Shown: one piece after another, positions 44,064 to 53,074 of the stretch
How positions within the stretch are numbered: position 1 is the stretch's first letter
How the letters are laid out: every line of letters starts with the position of its first letter
DNA from: Arthrobacter zhaoxinii
GTDB taxonomy: Bacteria; Actinomycetota; Actinomycetes; Actinomycetales; Micrococcaceae
DNA length: 64,000 nucleotides
Assembly: GCF_025244925.1 (NCBI RefSeq)
Contig: NZ_CP104275.1
Span: forward strand, 1,984,001-2,048,000
Direction: 5' to 3'
The notes under the pieces: generated by a model
The model's database searches: none
Told to the model about the DNA's origin: nothing
What the model saw: only the letters and a program-made list of their open reading frames with translations
Position numbers and translations under genes: made by a program

Positions 44064-45668
44064 TTAGCGGTCCGCCTCTCCGCTAACCCGTGACGTGGTG
44101 GACAACGGCGTTTCCCTGATGAACAGGCACAGCACCAGGGCCACTGCCATGACGGGCACGCTGAGCAGGAAGATGGGAGGCAGGGCGTGTCCGAAGGCCG
44201 CAGCGATGAAGTCCTGCGCCGGGGCGGGGAGTCCGCGGAGCATGGCCGGGCTCAGCGAATTGATGTCCCCGCCGAGGGCAGCTCCGGCCCCCGGGGGCGC
44301 GGCTGCAATCTCATTGCCCAGCCGGTGGATGAAGATCGACCCGAACAGTGCGATCCCGAAGGAAGCCCCGATCTGCCGGAAATAGTTCGCTGCGGATATC
44401 GCCGCCCCCATGTCCCTGCCGGGCACGCTGTTCTGCACAATCAGGACCAGGTTCTGCATCAGCATCCCCAGACCGAGTCCCATCACCAGCATGCCAAGAG
44501 CTGTGAAGCTGTAGGCGGTGGTGTCTGAGATCCGTGAGAGCAGCACCAGCCCGGCAATGATCACGGCGCAGCCCAGCACCGGATAGATCTTGTACCGGCC
44601 GGTGCGGGAAATCAGCTGTCCGGTGCCGATGGAGGTCAGCAGCAGCCCGCCCATCATGGGCAGCATCATCAGGCCCGACTGCGTGGCGGTGGCCCGGTTC
44701 ACCATCTGCAGGAAGGTGGGCAGGTAGGAGATGGTGGAGAACATCGCTATTCCGACGGCGATGCCCACCAGCACCGGCAGCAGGAAATTCCGGCTGCGGA
44801 ACAGGCCCAGCGGCAGGATGGGTTCCGGAGCCCGCTTCTCCACCCGGACAAACACTGCTCCGGCTGCCAGCGTCACCACGGCCAGGGCAAGGATCTGGGG
44901 ACTCGACCAGGCGTACGTGGTGCCGGCCCAGGTGGTCAGCATCACCAGGGCGGCGCTCGCGAGGGCGAGCAGCCCGGCGCCAGCGTAGTCCAGCTTCGGG
45001 CGCCTGCCCTTGGGTTTGGGCAGGTGCAGCGAGGACACGACGACGGCGAGCGCCACGGCGCCGATGGGCAGATTGATGTAGAACACCCACCGCCAGGACC
45101 AGGCATCGGTGATCCAGCCGCCCAGCAGCGGGCCGCCGACGGATGCCAGCCCGAAGGCCGCACCGATCAGGCCCATGTATTTCCCGCGCTCCCGCGGGGA
45201 GACCAGGTCTCCGAGGATGGCCTGCGCCCCGATCATCAGCCCGCCGCCGCCGAGGCCCTGCAGGGCACGGAAACCGATCAGCTGGCCCATATTCTGCGCC
45301 AGTCCGGACAGGACCGAACCGATGAGGAACACCGCGATTGCGAAAATGAAAATGCTTTTGCGGCCAAACAGATCCCCGAGCTTGCCGTATACCGGCAGGC
45401 CGATGGTGGCCGCCAGGATATACGCGGTGACCACCCAGGACAGATGCTCCAACCCGTTCAGGTCCCCCACGATAGTGGGCAGGGCGGTAGCGACGATGGT
45501 TTGGTCCAGGGCTGCCAGCAGCACGGAAAGCACCAGTCCCGTGAAGACCGGCACGAGGTTCCGCTTCGGTTCCTCGCCCTGGGCGGTCTCCTCCCGATGC
45601 TTGGGCAGGGCGGTCCCGGCGCGGTCCGGGGGTGCCGCGGTGCGCGGCGTTATTGCTCTGTGGGACAT
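44064..45668 (-). CDS. MFS drug exporter, DHA2 (EmrB/QacA) type
   Basis: Proton-driven exporter of 534 residues with about 14 membrane segments. Motif C-like and A-like signatures: [22 protein letters not shown] (about 52-73), GLPVYGKLGDLFGRKSIF (motif A, about 90-107), RALQGLGGGGLMIGAQAILGD. It is very similar to the next gene upstream (45699-47381), which it follows after 30 bases, so the two are tandem paralogues probably on one transcript. Substrate unknown; no TetR or MarR regulator is adjacent. Confidence 0.92.
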   Translation of the reverse strand: MSHRAITPRTAAPPDRAGTALPKHREETAQGEEPKRNLVPVFTGLVLSVLLAALDQTIVATALPTIVGDLNGLEHLSWVVTAYILAATIGLPVYGKLGDLFGRKSIFIFAIAVFLIGSVLSGLAQNMGQLIGFRALQGLGGGGLMIGAQAILGDLVSPRERGKYMGLIGAAFGLASVGGPLLGGWITDAWSWRWVFYINLPIGAVALAVVVSSLHLPKPKGRRPKLDYAGAGLLALASAALVMLTTWAGTTYAWSSPQILALAVVTLAAGAVFVRVEKRAPEPILPLGLFRSRNFLLPVLVGIAVGIAMFSTISYLPTFLQMVNRATATQSGLMMLPMMGGLLLTSIGTGQLISRTGRYKIYPVLGCAVIIAGLVLLSRISDTTAYSFTALGMLVMGLGLGMLMQNLVLIVQNSVPGRDMGAAISAANYFRQIGASFGIALFGSIFIHRLGNEIAAAPPGAGAALGGDINSLSPAMLRGLPAPAQDFIAAAFGHALPPIFLLSVPVMAVALVLCLFIRETPLSTTSRVSGEADR

Positions 45669-45698
45669 GGCGGGTTTCTTCTCTTCTCGGTTGCCGGC

Positions 45699-47381
45699 CT
45701 ACGCTGCGTCCATATCCACCCGCGCCGTCCTGGACAGCGGCTGCTGCACAAGAAACAGCGTCAGGACAAAGGCCGCCCCAAGGATCGGCACCCCGAGCAG
45801 GAAGATCGGCGGCAGCGCCTCGCCGAACGCGGATTTGATAAAGTCCTGCGCCGGAGCAGGCAGCGCCCTGATGCTGTCCGGACTGATGGAATTGGCGCCG
45901 CCCGACGCCGCGTCGCCGGCTCCGGCCGGTGCGGAGGCCAGCTGGTCGTTCAGCCGCCGGATGAACAGGGAGCCGAAGAGGGCAATCCCCAGGGAACCGC
46001 CCATCTGCCGGAAGTAGTTGGCCGTGGAGACCCCGGTGCCCATGTCCTTGGCCGGGACGCTGTTCTGCACAATCAGCACCACGTTCTGCATCAGTGCCCC
46101 GATCCCGAGCCCCAGTACGAACATGCCGAGCGCGGTGAGGAGGTACGGCGTCGTACTGGAGATGCGCGAGAGCAGCAGCAGGCCGCCGATCATGGTGAGG
46201 GACCCGAGAATCGGATAAATCTTGTACTTGCCCGTCCGGGAGATCAGCTGCCCCGTCCCGATCGAGGTGATGAGCAGCCCTGCGGTCATGGGGAGCATCA
46301 TCAGCCCGGACATGGTGGGACTGGCTCCGTTGACGATCTGCAGGAAGGTCGGCAGGTAGGCAATGGACCCGAACATAGCCAGCCCCACCGCCAGCCCCAC
46401 CAGTGTGCAGATCAGGAAGTTGCGGATCCCGAACAGGCGCAGCGGAAGTATCGGTTCGGACGCCCGCAGTTCCACCGGAATGAAGAGTGCGACGGCGACG
46501 GCGGCCACTGCTCCCAGCGTGAGGATGGTCGGAGAGGTCCAGGCGTAGTTGTTGCCGCCCCAGCTGGTCAGCAGCACCAGGGCGGCGCTGCCGACGGCAA
46601 GCAGTGCGGCACCGGCATAGTCCAGCCGGATCCCTTTGCGTTCGGACCGCGGCAGGTGCAGGGCGGTGATGATGACCGCGAGCGCCACCGCACCGATGGG
46701 CAGGTTGATGTAGAAGACCCACCGCCAGGACCAGTAGTCGGTAAGATATCCGCCCAGCAGCGGTCCGCTGACGGAGGCGATGCCGAAAGCCGCCCCGATC
46801 AGGCCCATGTATCTGCCGCGCTCGCGGGCGGGCACAATGTCGCCGATAATGGCCTGCGCACCGATGATGAGTCCGCCGCCGCCCACACCCTGGATGGCCC
46901 GGTAGGTGATGAGCTCGGTCATGCTGTGTGCCTGCCCGGACAGGGCGGACCCGCCCAGGAAAACCACGATGGCGAAAATGAAGATGTTCTTGCGCCCGAG
47001 CAGGTCCCCGAGCTTCCCGTAGATCGGCAGCCCGATGGTGGAGGTCAGCAGGTAGGCGGTGATCACCCAGGACAGGTGGTCCATACCCTGCAGATCCCCC
47101 ACGATGGTGGGCAGGGCGGTGGAGACGATGGTCTGGTCCAGGGCAGCGACAAGCACCGCCAGCATCAGCCCGGCGAAAACGACGGCGATCTGGCGCCTCG
47201 AGTGCCCGCCTCCCGCATCGGCGCGGGCCTGCGCACTGTCCCCGCCGGATGGAGGCGTTGACCGCGCCTGCGGGGTATGGGCCACCAGGGGGACGGCATT
47301 GACGGGCGCTCCCATGGCGCCGGCCATGCCGGCTATCGGATGGGTTGCTGCGGTTCCGTGGGGAGTAAACCTATCGGCCAT
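45699..47381 (-). CDS. MFS drug exporter, DHA2 (EmrB/QacA) type
   Basis: Exporter of 560 residues, about 14 membrane segments, with an extra disordered N-terminus of about 60 residues ([20 protein letters not shown]). Signatures [23 protein letters not shown] and [20 protein letters not shown] match the neighbour at 44064-45668 almost residue for residue. AAGGAGG lies six bases before the ATG at 47381, which excludes an upstream in-frame start. It is the first gene of the pair. Substrate unknown. Confidence 0.92.
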   Translation of the reverse strand: MADRFTPHGTAATHPIAGMAGAMGAPVNAVPLVAHTPQARSTPPSGGDSAQARADAGGGHSRRQIAVVFAGLMLAVLVAALDQTIVSTALPTIVGDLQGMDHLSWVITAYLLTSTIGLPIYGKLGDLLGRKNIFIFAIVVFLGGSALSGQAHSMTELITYRAIQGVGGGGLIIGAQAIIGDIVPARERGRYMGLIGAAFGIASVSGPLLGGYLTDYWSWRWVFYINLPIGAVALAVIITALHLPRSERKGIRLDYAGAALLAVGSAALVLLTSWGGNNYAWTSPTILTLGAVAAVAVALFIPVELRASEPILPLRLFGIRNFLICTLVGLAVGLAMFGSIAYLPTFLQIVNGASPTMSGLMMLPMTAGLLITSIGTGQLISRTGKYKIYPILGSLTMIGGLLLLSRISSTTPYLLTALGMFVLGLGIGALMQNVVLIVQNSVPAKDMGTGVSTANYFRQMGGSLGIALFGSLFIRRLNDQLASAPAGAGDAASGGANSISPDSIRALPAPAQDFIKSAFGEALPPIFLLGVPILGAAFVLTLFLVQQPLSRTARVDMDAA

Positions 47382-47653
47382 GCACTCCTCCTTGGAAATT
47401 TCCGCCGGATGAGGGCAGTCCGGTTGGAACTTCCATTCGACGCCCACCGTCCTGCCAAGTCAACGGTTGGAGGCGGGCCACCCATGCCGCCGGTGCCGGC
47501 CGGCGTCGGAGCTGTGGAGGGCGCGAAGTTCCATGGCCCAAGGAGCTGCTCCCTGCCTCGGCGTTGTTCCGCGGGGAGGACAGGCGCAGACTGGCACTAA
47601 ACGCGGACCGGCCATGACGTCGAAGCCGCACGGGATCATCTGCGGGGTACGCC

Positions 47654-48697
47654 ATGAACCGTACAATAAGCGTCATTTTCCGCGCCATACCGCTTCTGAT
47701 GGGCGCTGTCTGTCTGTCCTTCGGCCTCTACATCCTGGCCGGGCGGAACGATGCCAGTCACTTTGTCGCCGGACACGTCAACGTCGGGCTGACCGCCATC
47801 TGTTACGCACTGTTCACTACGGCGGCCACCATCATTCGGCAGCTCATCGACCGCTATGGGCGCGTGTGGAGGATCATCCTGCCGCTCTCCGGCTACGTGG
47901 CTGCTGCCGCCGCCATCATTTGGGGCATCGTTCTGGCCAACCGGGACAACACCGCGGAGAACCTCACGGCGGGCTTCGTGGTGATCGGCATCGGCTTCGT
48001 CGCCGCGTGCGTCAGCACCGTCGCGGCCGCATCCACAAAATTCACTCTCATCCAGTCAGCACAGTTGCTCGAGCCTCAGGGCGGCCCGCCGGAAGGTGCT
48101 CACTCCCGCGCCGCCGGCGCCGTGCTGCTCGCAGTTCCGGTTGCGGCCGCCGTCGTCGGTTTCTCCCTTGCGACCGGCCTGCTGGTGCGCGGAGATACTC
48201 CCGGATTCGTTGCCGGCCACGTCCTGACCGGCCTGTCGGTGATCTGCACGTCGCTGATCGCCCTGGTCGCGAGCATCGTGCGCCAGGTGCGCAACGAATT
48301 CAGCGAGGGCGAGCGTTCCGCCTGGCCCTGGCTCGTCGGCGCCGCGGGCACGGTCAATGTACTGCTCGGACTATTCGTGCTGTTCAGCTCACACGAGCCC
48401 TATCGGCTGGCCCCGGGATGTGTGCTGATCGGCCTCGGGCTGATCTGCTTCAGCATCCTGTCGAAGGTGCTGTTGCTCGCCCTCGTCTGGCGCCGCACGT
48501 TTGCCTTGGCCAACCGCATCCCGCTGATGCCCATCGGCACAGCGCTCACCTGCCTGTTCTTCGCCGCGTTCCTCTTTGAAGCCGCAGGCTCAGACCCGGC
48601 GTTCTTTGTCCCCGCGCACGTGCTGGTTGGGCTCGGAGCCGTCTGCTTTACGCTCTTCTCAATCGTGTCGATCCTCGAAGCGGGAACGTCGGAGTAG
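47654..48697 (+). CDS. YhiM-like (DUF2776) inner membrane protein
   Basis: Protein of 347 residues with about ten membrane segments arranged as an internal repeat of FVAGHV-type units (HFVAGHVNVGLTAICYALFTT; GFVAGHVLTGLSVICTSLIAL; FFVPAHVLVGLGAVCFTLFS). The C-terminal SKVLLLALVWRRTFALANRIP and CFTLFSIVSILEAG closely match E. coli YhiM, the DUF2776 founder. In E. coli it has been connected with acid resistance. The role here is unknown. It stands alone, 272 bases from the divergent exporter pair. Confidence 0.88.
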   Translation: MNRTISVIFRAIPLLMGAVCLSFGLYILAGRNDASHFVAGHVNVGLTAICYALFTTAATIIRQLIDRYGRVWRIILPLSGYVAAAAAIIWGIVLANRDNTAENLTAGFVVIGIGFVAACVSTVAAASTKFTLIQSAQLLEPQGGPPEGAHSRAAGAVLLAVPVAAAVVGFSLATGLLVRGDTPGFVAGHVLTGLSVICTSLIALVASIVRQVRNEFSEGERSAWPWLVGAAGTVNVLLGLFVLFSSHEPYRLAPGCVLIGLGLICFSILSKVLLLALVWRRTFALANRIPLMPIGTALTCLFFAAFLFEAAGSDPAFFVPAHVLVGLGAVCFTLFSIVSILEAGTSE

Positions 48698-48707
48698 CAG
48701 AGCAGCG

Positions 48708-49478
48708 TCAAGGCCTGGCGGTAACTGCTCCCCGCCAGGTGCGGATGCCGGTGCGGACTGCTTCCGGCAACCCGGCGTCGTCAAAGAGCCGCTGCAGCGA
48801 AAAGCGGTCCACCGCCGCGCGGATAGCACCGTCCATGCTGGTTCCGTGCTCGGCGCACAGTTTTTCGCTCTCTGCCTCCGGATTGGGCCGTCCCGTTGCT
48901 GCTGCGAAGGCGTCCGCGTTGCGGACGGTTTCGAAGTAGTCCTCCCGGATCTCCTCCGGCTCCGCGTCCACTGCCGCGAGCAGGACCATGGCGGTCATTC
49001 CGGTGCGGTCCCGGCCGGCCATGCAGTGGAAGAGCACCCCGCCGGGCGGGGCATCGGCGAGCGCCTGCAGCACGGTACCCATCCGGTCCGGCAGCCGGGT
49101 CAGGTGCGGCAAGTAGTACAGCGGCGTGCCCATCAGTCCGTTGTTCCAGTACCCCTTCCAGAACTCCGGATTCTCCGCCAGCCCGTCCAGGTCCACGGGA
49201 ACCGTGGTGAGCCAGTCCGGGCGGCCGGCGGTGTCCCGTGCGCGCTCGGGCGGCTGCCGGAGGTCGACGACGGTACGCACTCCCAGCGCATACAGGGTGT
49301 CCCAGCCGCCGGGCCGAATCCGGTCCACCGTTTCGGAGCGGAAGAAGACCCCGTGCGGCGTGAGCGTGCCGTCGCGCCGTCGTCGGCCGCCCAGGTCGCG
49401 GAAGTTCACTAGGCCCTCCACAGTGGCGGGAGCCGCGCCAACTGCAGTGAAGCCGGCCGTGTCGGGGAAGCTAGGCAA
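48708..49478 (-). CDS. Tyrosine/serine protein phosphatase (DSP/PTP-like)
   Basis: Protein of 256 residues with the phosphate loop HCMAGRDRTGM (nucleophile C152, Arg158). VNFRDLGGRRRRDG (24-37) and LGVRTVVDLRQPPERA (65-80) are the typical N-terminal signatures of the Y_phosphatase3 / mptpB-like family. Substrate could be phosphotyrosine or phosphoinositide; unknown. The start is a TTG at 49478 with AAGGA upstream, overlapping the DUF2087 stop by eight bases, so it is translationally coupled. No nearer ATG fits the conserved N-terminus. Confidence 0.85.
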   Translation of the reverse strand: MPSFPDTAGFTAVGAAPATVEGLVNFRDLGGRRRRDGTLTPHGVFFRSETVDRIRPGGWDTLYALGVRTVVDLRQPPERARDTAGRPDWLTTVPVDLDGLAENPEFWKGYWNNGLMGTPLYYLPHLTRLPDRMGTVLQALADAPPGGVLFHCMAGRDRTGMTAMVLLAAVDAEPEEIREDYFETVRNADAFAAATGRPNPEAESEKLCAEHGTSMDGAIRAAVDRFSLQRLFDDAGLPEAVRTGIRTWRGAVTARP

Positions 49479-50034
49479 ATTCCATTCCTTCCGCCGGACG
49501 GGGACGGATGAGCCAGTACTGGGTGCCGGCGGCGTCCCGGGCCACGATGCCTTCGTCCACCAGATAGCGGCGGATGGCAGCGGGGTCTGCGGTGAAGGCG
49601 GCCAGCCGGGTGGTGACTTCCTTTTCCGTCAGGACCGGACGCAGTCCCGGCTCCGGCGGCCGGGCGTGTTCAAAGACCTCCCCGGCCAGGAAATGCAGCA
49701 GCTCCAGCCGGTCGGCGCGTTTGCGCGGGTAGGTCTCGACCTTGCCGTTCACGAAGAAGCGCTGCACGGTGGTGTCCCGCGGGTCGGATGCGGCGAGCAT
49801 CTCCTCCAAGACGGTTTCCGAGGAGAATATCCAGCCCTTCCGAGTCTCCAACAGGCCTGCACGGCACAGGACGGCCAGGGATTTTGCCTCTTCGGCGGTG
49901 AGCTGGTCCTCATGCAGCGTGTCCCAGTCGCGGGCCAGCACGGCGCGGGCATACAGATGCCGGTGGCCCCGGTGTGCGAGCGCTGCCACCACCGGACGCC
50001 ACCGGTTCTCTTCCGATTTGTTAGTTTCCCCCAC
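49471..50034 (-). CDS. DUF2087 domain protein
   Basis: Protein of 187 residues. The C-terminal half (about 95-180) carries the DUF2087 pattern: NGKVETYPRKRADRLELLHFLAGEVF followed by LTEKEVTTRLAAFTADPAAIRRYLVDEGIVARD and a final YWLIRP. The N-terminal half is helical and looks like a small winged-helix module (LTAEEAKSLAVLCRAGLLETRKG). DUF2087 proteins are predicted nucleic-acid-binding regulators. GTG start at 50034; it overlaps the upstream gene by 14 bases and the phosphatase by eight, so three genes are stitched together. Confidence 0.8.
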   Translation of the reverse strand: MGETNKSEENRWRPVVAALAHRGHRHLYARAVLARDWDTLHEDQLTAEEAKSLAVLCRAGLLETRKGWIFSSETVLEEMLAASDPRDTTVQRFFVNGKVETYPRKRADRLELLHFLAGEVFEHARPPEPGLRPVLTEKEVTTRLAAFTADPAAIRRYLVDEGIVARDAAGTQYWLIRPRPAEGMEFA

Positions 50035-50860
50035 GGTGCTCCTTCAAATCTGTGTGCGGTTGTTCATCATCAGTGGGCGGCGGTGCCAGCACCTGGACCG
50101 CCGGCATATCGTGCATCATCCCCATGACCTGCAGGTCCGCATACAGATCCGCCACCGAGCCGGCGTTCCAGCTCTGAGCGCAGATCAGGGTGCCGTCGGG
50201 AAAAGCACGGACTCGGGCATCCAGGGGGAAAGGCGGCCGTCCGTACCCCGTCAGGGAGAACCAGTTCATGTATCCGAGGCGGGGATCCGACCTGCGGACG
50301 CCCAGCTCGTCACAGCGTTTCCACACAGCCCGCAAGGTTTCCCTCGACTCCAGAGCGGCAGTTTCCGGCTGCCAGATCCGGACCAGCCGCTGAAACAAGG
50401 CGGCCAGTTTCCCCGGGGTTCCGAAGACGAACCCATCCGGCAGGCGCAGGGTGATTTCATTGCCCAAGTAGGGACCGCTGCGGCCGGCCTCGACCTCAAA
50501 CTCGAACAGCTTCCCGCTTTCGGGGTCTGCTCCGCCGAAAAGGGTAAATCTGGCCTTCAGCGTTCCGGTGGAAACGTCGGCGTCGGGCAGGTCACGCTGC
50601 CGGGGGCTTTCGACGAGCCTAGCGAGGGCTGCGGCATCCTGCGGAACAGGCTGTTCCTTTCGCAGGTCGAAGGTTTTCCCCACCGTGACCTGCCACCGCA
50701 CTGACGGCACGGCGAAGCGGTCCTGAAGCAGCTCCAGGGTCGGAAGGATCCTGGCGGCCACGTGTTCCGGGGTTTCCTTCCGGGATCCCCAGCCGAGGTG
50801 AATCCAGGCACGCTCGCTTCCCTCAGCTTCGGGAAACAGGTCAGCGACGGTAAGTGTCAT
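50021..50860 (-). CDS. Unknown protein, first gene of an overlapping trio
   Basis: Protein of 279 residues from the ATG at 50860 (MTLTVADLFPEAEGSERAWIHLGWGS). It shows no membrane segment or signal peptide. Conserved-looking features are aromatic strings (GYMNWFSLTGYGRPPFPLDARVRAFP, about 210-235) and TLICAQSWNAGSVADLY. I do not recognise the family; it has the feel of an immunity-type (Imm52-like) or DUF protein, which is a guess. It ends 14 bases inside the DUF2087 gene. Confidence 0.7.
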   Translation of the reverse strand: MTLTVADLFPEAEGSERAWIHLGWGSRKETPEHVAARILPTLELLQDRFAVPSVRWQVTVGKTFDLRKEQPVPQDAAALARLVESPRQRDLPDADVSTGTLKARFTLFGGADPESGKLFEFEVEAGRSGPYLGNEITLRLPDGFVFGTPGKLAALFQRLVRIWQPETAALESRETLRAVWKRCDELGVRRSDPRLGYMNWFSLTGYGRPPFPLDARVRAFPDGTLICAQSWNAGSVADLYADLQVMGMMHDMPAVQVLAPPPTDDEQPHTDLKEHRGGN

Positions 50861-50925
50861 GCGCCACAACCTACCCGATTCGTGCCGCGTCTCCAGTGAG
50901 GGTTCGGGGGCGGTGCGCCTGGTCG

Positions 50926-51264
50926 CTAACTGCGGCTGAAGGCGTCCAGCTTGCGCTGGGTCTCCATCTCGTGGCGGACCTTCAACTCGTAGTCGATAAA
51001 GGCTTCGATCATGGCCTTGTACGTGCGTTCCACCACGTTGCAGTCGCCGTCCTGCTCTTCGGCCGCGTGCCGGACGTGGGCAATGACTTCCTCCATGCGC
51101 TTGGGTGAGCGGACGGCGTCGTCATTGTCCTTCAGCCCCCCGGCGACCCGGACCAGCCGCTGCCGCCGAAAGATCAGCGCGACAATTTCCTCATCAATTT
51201 CGTCAATTGCCGTCCGGACGTCGTCTAGCTGTCCCGACCCGGATTTCTGTTCAGCTGCTCCCAT
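50926..51264 (-). CDS. Chorismate mutase, AroQ class
   Basis: All-helical chorismate mutase of 112 residues that converts chorismate to prephenate for Phe and Tyr synthesis. The N-terminal helix LDDVRTAIDEIDEEIVALIFRRQRLV (about 13-38) has the R and D/E pattern of AroQ, with RVAGGLKDNDDAVRSPKRMEEVIAHVR after it. The family's catalytic Arg/Lys positions are compatible. It is monofunctional with no prephenate dehydratase attached. ATG at 51264; an adjacent divergent VOC gene starts at 51355. Confidence 0.87.
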   Translation of the reverse strand: MGAAEQKSGSGQLDDVRTAIDEIDEEIVALIFRRQRLVRVAGGLKDNDDAVRSPKRMEEVIAHVRHAAEEQDGDCNVVERTYKAMIEAFIDYELKVRHEMETQRKLDAFSRS

Positions 51265-51354
51265 GCCTTAAGAGTAACCATCACCGGGCCGCCGCACCGG
51301 ACACCCGGTGGGCGGGTAATGGCCAATCAGCATCTTCATGGCAGGATCAAAGAC

Positions 51355-51786
51355 GTGAATCCCTCTGTTTCCGTGGTTACCGTAGGCGTACGGGACCTCG
51401 AAGTAACTTACGCGTTCTACGTTTCCCGCATGGGCTGGGAAGCGGTGCAGTATGTGCCGGACGAAGTCATCTTCTTCCAGGTCAACCACGGGCTGCTGCT
51501 GGCCTTCTTCCGGGGCGACCATCTGGCCGCGGAAGCCGGCGCGGCGGGCGAACTCCACAACGCCCCGGTCACCCTCGGTCACAACGTGGATTCCGCCGCC
51601 GAGGTGGACGCCGTGCTGGCCAACGCCGCCGGTGCCGGCGGGATCATCACCGCGCCCGGAACGCAGATGAGCTGGGGCGGCTATTCCGGTTACTTCACGG
51701 ACCCGGACGGACTGCGCTGGGAGGTCTGCTTCAACCCCGGACTTAGGGTGGACGACGCCGGCCGGGTCACCCTGGCAGTGATTTAG
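51355..51786 (+). CDS. VOC family (glyoxalase-fold) protein
   Basis: Protein of 143 residues with the vicinal-oxygen-chelate fold: VSVVTVGVRDLEVTYAFYVSRMGWE (about 5-29), IFFQVNHGLLLAFFRGDHLAAEAG and GYSGYFTDPDGLRWEVCFNP (about 114-133). Metal ligands are not all evident, so it may be a binding protein or dioxygenase-like. The GTG at 51355 with AGGA nine bases upstream gives the usual NPSVSVVT start; ATG 51319 is an alternative. It ends seven bases before the convergent SRAP gene. Confidence 0.82.
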   Translation: MNPSVSVVTVGVRDLEVTYAFYVSRMGWEAVQYVPDEVIFFQVNHGLLLAFFRGDHLAAEAGAAGELHNAPVTLGHNVDSAAEVDAVLANAAGAGGIITAPGTQMSWGGYSGYFTDPDGLRWEVCFNPGLRVDDAGRVTLAVI

Positions 51787-51793
51787 GCTTCGG

Positions 51794-52594
51794 CTAGAAC
51801 AGCACGTCCTCCGCCGGCACGGCAGCGGCAGATACGTCCTCCGGGCCTGGCCGCAGCAGGTACTCGCCGTCGTTGCGCACATTGCCGACGGCCGGATGGG
51901 CTTCAGACAGCACCCAGCCCGCCGCCGCCGCGTAGGCCTGCTCCGTGGCCAGTGCCACCAGTGTGCCTGCGTCGCGCCGCGCCGGATCCAGCCAGGCAGC
52001 CATGGCGTCCGGGGACAGCGGCAGCGGCAGCCGGTCATGCAGCTCGGCCAGTTCGCGCAGCACCGGTTCGGCGCTCGCCGCCGGGGGCGAGGCCACGGTG
52101 AGGATCGACGTCGAGAGCAGCCACTTCTCCGGGTCGCCTTCTGCCTTGGCCGGATCCCGCCACCACTCATACAGGCCGGCAAAGAAGATCGGGGACCCGT
52201 CGGCACGGGAAACATAGAACGGCCGGCGAACCTTGCCGGGGCCCGCCTTCCATTCGTAGTAACCGTCCACCGGCACGGCGCAGCGGCGCGAGAGAACCGC
52301 TTCACGGAACGTCGGCTTCTCCAGAACGGTTTCACTGCGGGCATTGAAGGCCCTAACGCCTACGGACGCATCCCGTGCCCACGCCGGCACCAGGCCCCAC
52401 CGGGCAACGTGGATCTCGCGCACCTGCGAGCGTCCCCGGCCCGGCACCTCAACGAACCTTTCCAGGACCACCGGGACGTCCGACGTCGGCGCCACATTCC
52501 AGGACGCCCGCAGTTCCAGGTTGGCGTCCGCCTCCGCCTCGGCCTCGGCGACCAGGTCACCAACGGAACGGGCCATCACGTATCTTCCGCACAT
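51794..52594 (-). CDS. SOS response-associated peptidase (SRAP / YedK, HMCES-like)
   Basis: Protein of 266 residues that caps abasic sites in single-stranded DNA through a thiazolidine link to Cys2. MCGRYVMA exposes the catalytic Cys after Met removal. Other active-site parts are SWNVAPTSDVPVV (Asn), VPVDGYYEWK (Glu) and ELHDRLPL (His). The ATG at 52594 is fixed by the need for Cys at position 2. No LexA box is near it despite the family name. Confidence 0.93.
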   Translation of the reverse strand: MCGRYVMARSVGDLVAEAEAEADANLELRASWNVAPTSDVPVVLERFVEVPGRGRSQVREIHVARWGLVPAWARDASVGVRAFNARSETVLEKPTFREAVLSRRCAVPVDGYYEWKAGPGKVRRPFYVSRADGSPIFFAGLYEWWRDPAKAEGDPEKWLLSTSILTVASPPAASAEPVLRELAELHDRLPLPLSPDAMAAWLDPARRDAGTLVALATEQAYAAAAGWVLSEAHPAVGNVRNDGEYLLRPGPEDVSAAAVPAEDVLF

Positions 52595-52680
52595 GCCTCC
52601 AGTCTGCCAGCGGGAATGCCGCCGGCCGGAATACTGTTGGATTAGGCAACAATCCATTTCAACGAAGAGGAGCAACCCCC

Positions 52681-52953
52681 GTGGCTGCCACTGCTGAAGC
52701 TTTCACCCCCGCAACCGGAACCATCACCATGTTTTCCACCTCCTGGTGCGGATACTGCCGCCGCCTGAAGTCCCAGCTGGATGCCCAGGGCATCGGCTAC
52801 ACCGAGGTCAACATCGAGGACGTGGAAGGCACCGCGGAGCTGGTAGCCTCGCTCAACGGCGGCAACCAGACCGTCCCCACCGTGATTTTCCCCGACGGTT
52901 CCGCGGCCACCAATCCTTCCGCTTCCGAGGTGAAGTCCCGCCTCGGCCTCTAG
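52681..52953 (+). CDS. mrx1: Mycoredoxin (mycothiol-dependent glutaredoxin-like)
   Basis: Protein of 90 residues that reduces mycothiol-mixed disulfides. Redox motif CGYC at 23-26 in TMFSTSWCGYCRRLKSQL, the TVPTVIFPDG segment with the cis-proline at about 67-76, and a length typical of mycoredoxin-1. The GTG at 52681 has GAGGAGC upstream. It sits close to the mycothiol formaldehyde-detoxification pair (mscR, MBL), consistent with a mycothiol-using organism. Confidence 0.9.
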   Translation: MAATAEAFTPATGTITMFSTSWCGYCRRLKSQLDAQGIGYTEVNIEDVEGTAELVASLNGGNQTVPTVIFPDGSAATNPSASEVKSRLGL

Positions 52954-53074
52954 CGGGTAGGGCTCCGCCGAGGCCGGCGAACGGCGGAGCTGCGGGTTTG
53001 ACTCTCGATTACTGAGTAGTAGGGTAAGGGCTCTTCCAGAGGGAACGGGTACTACCGGGACACGAAGGAGCGAG

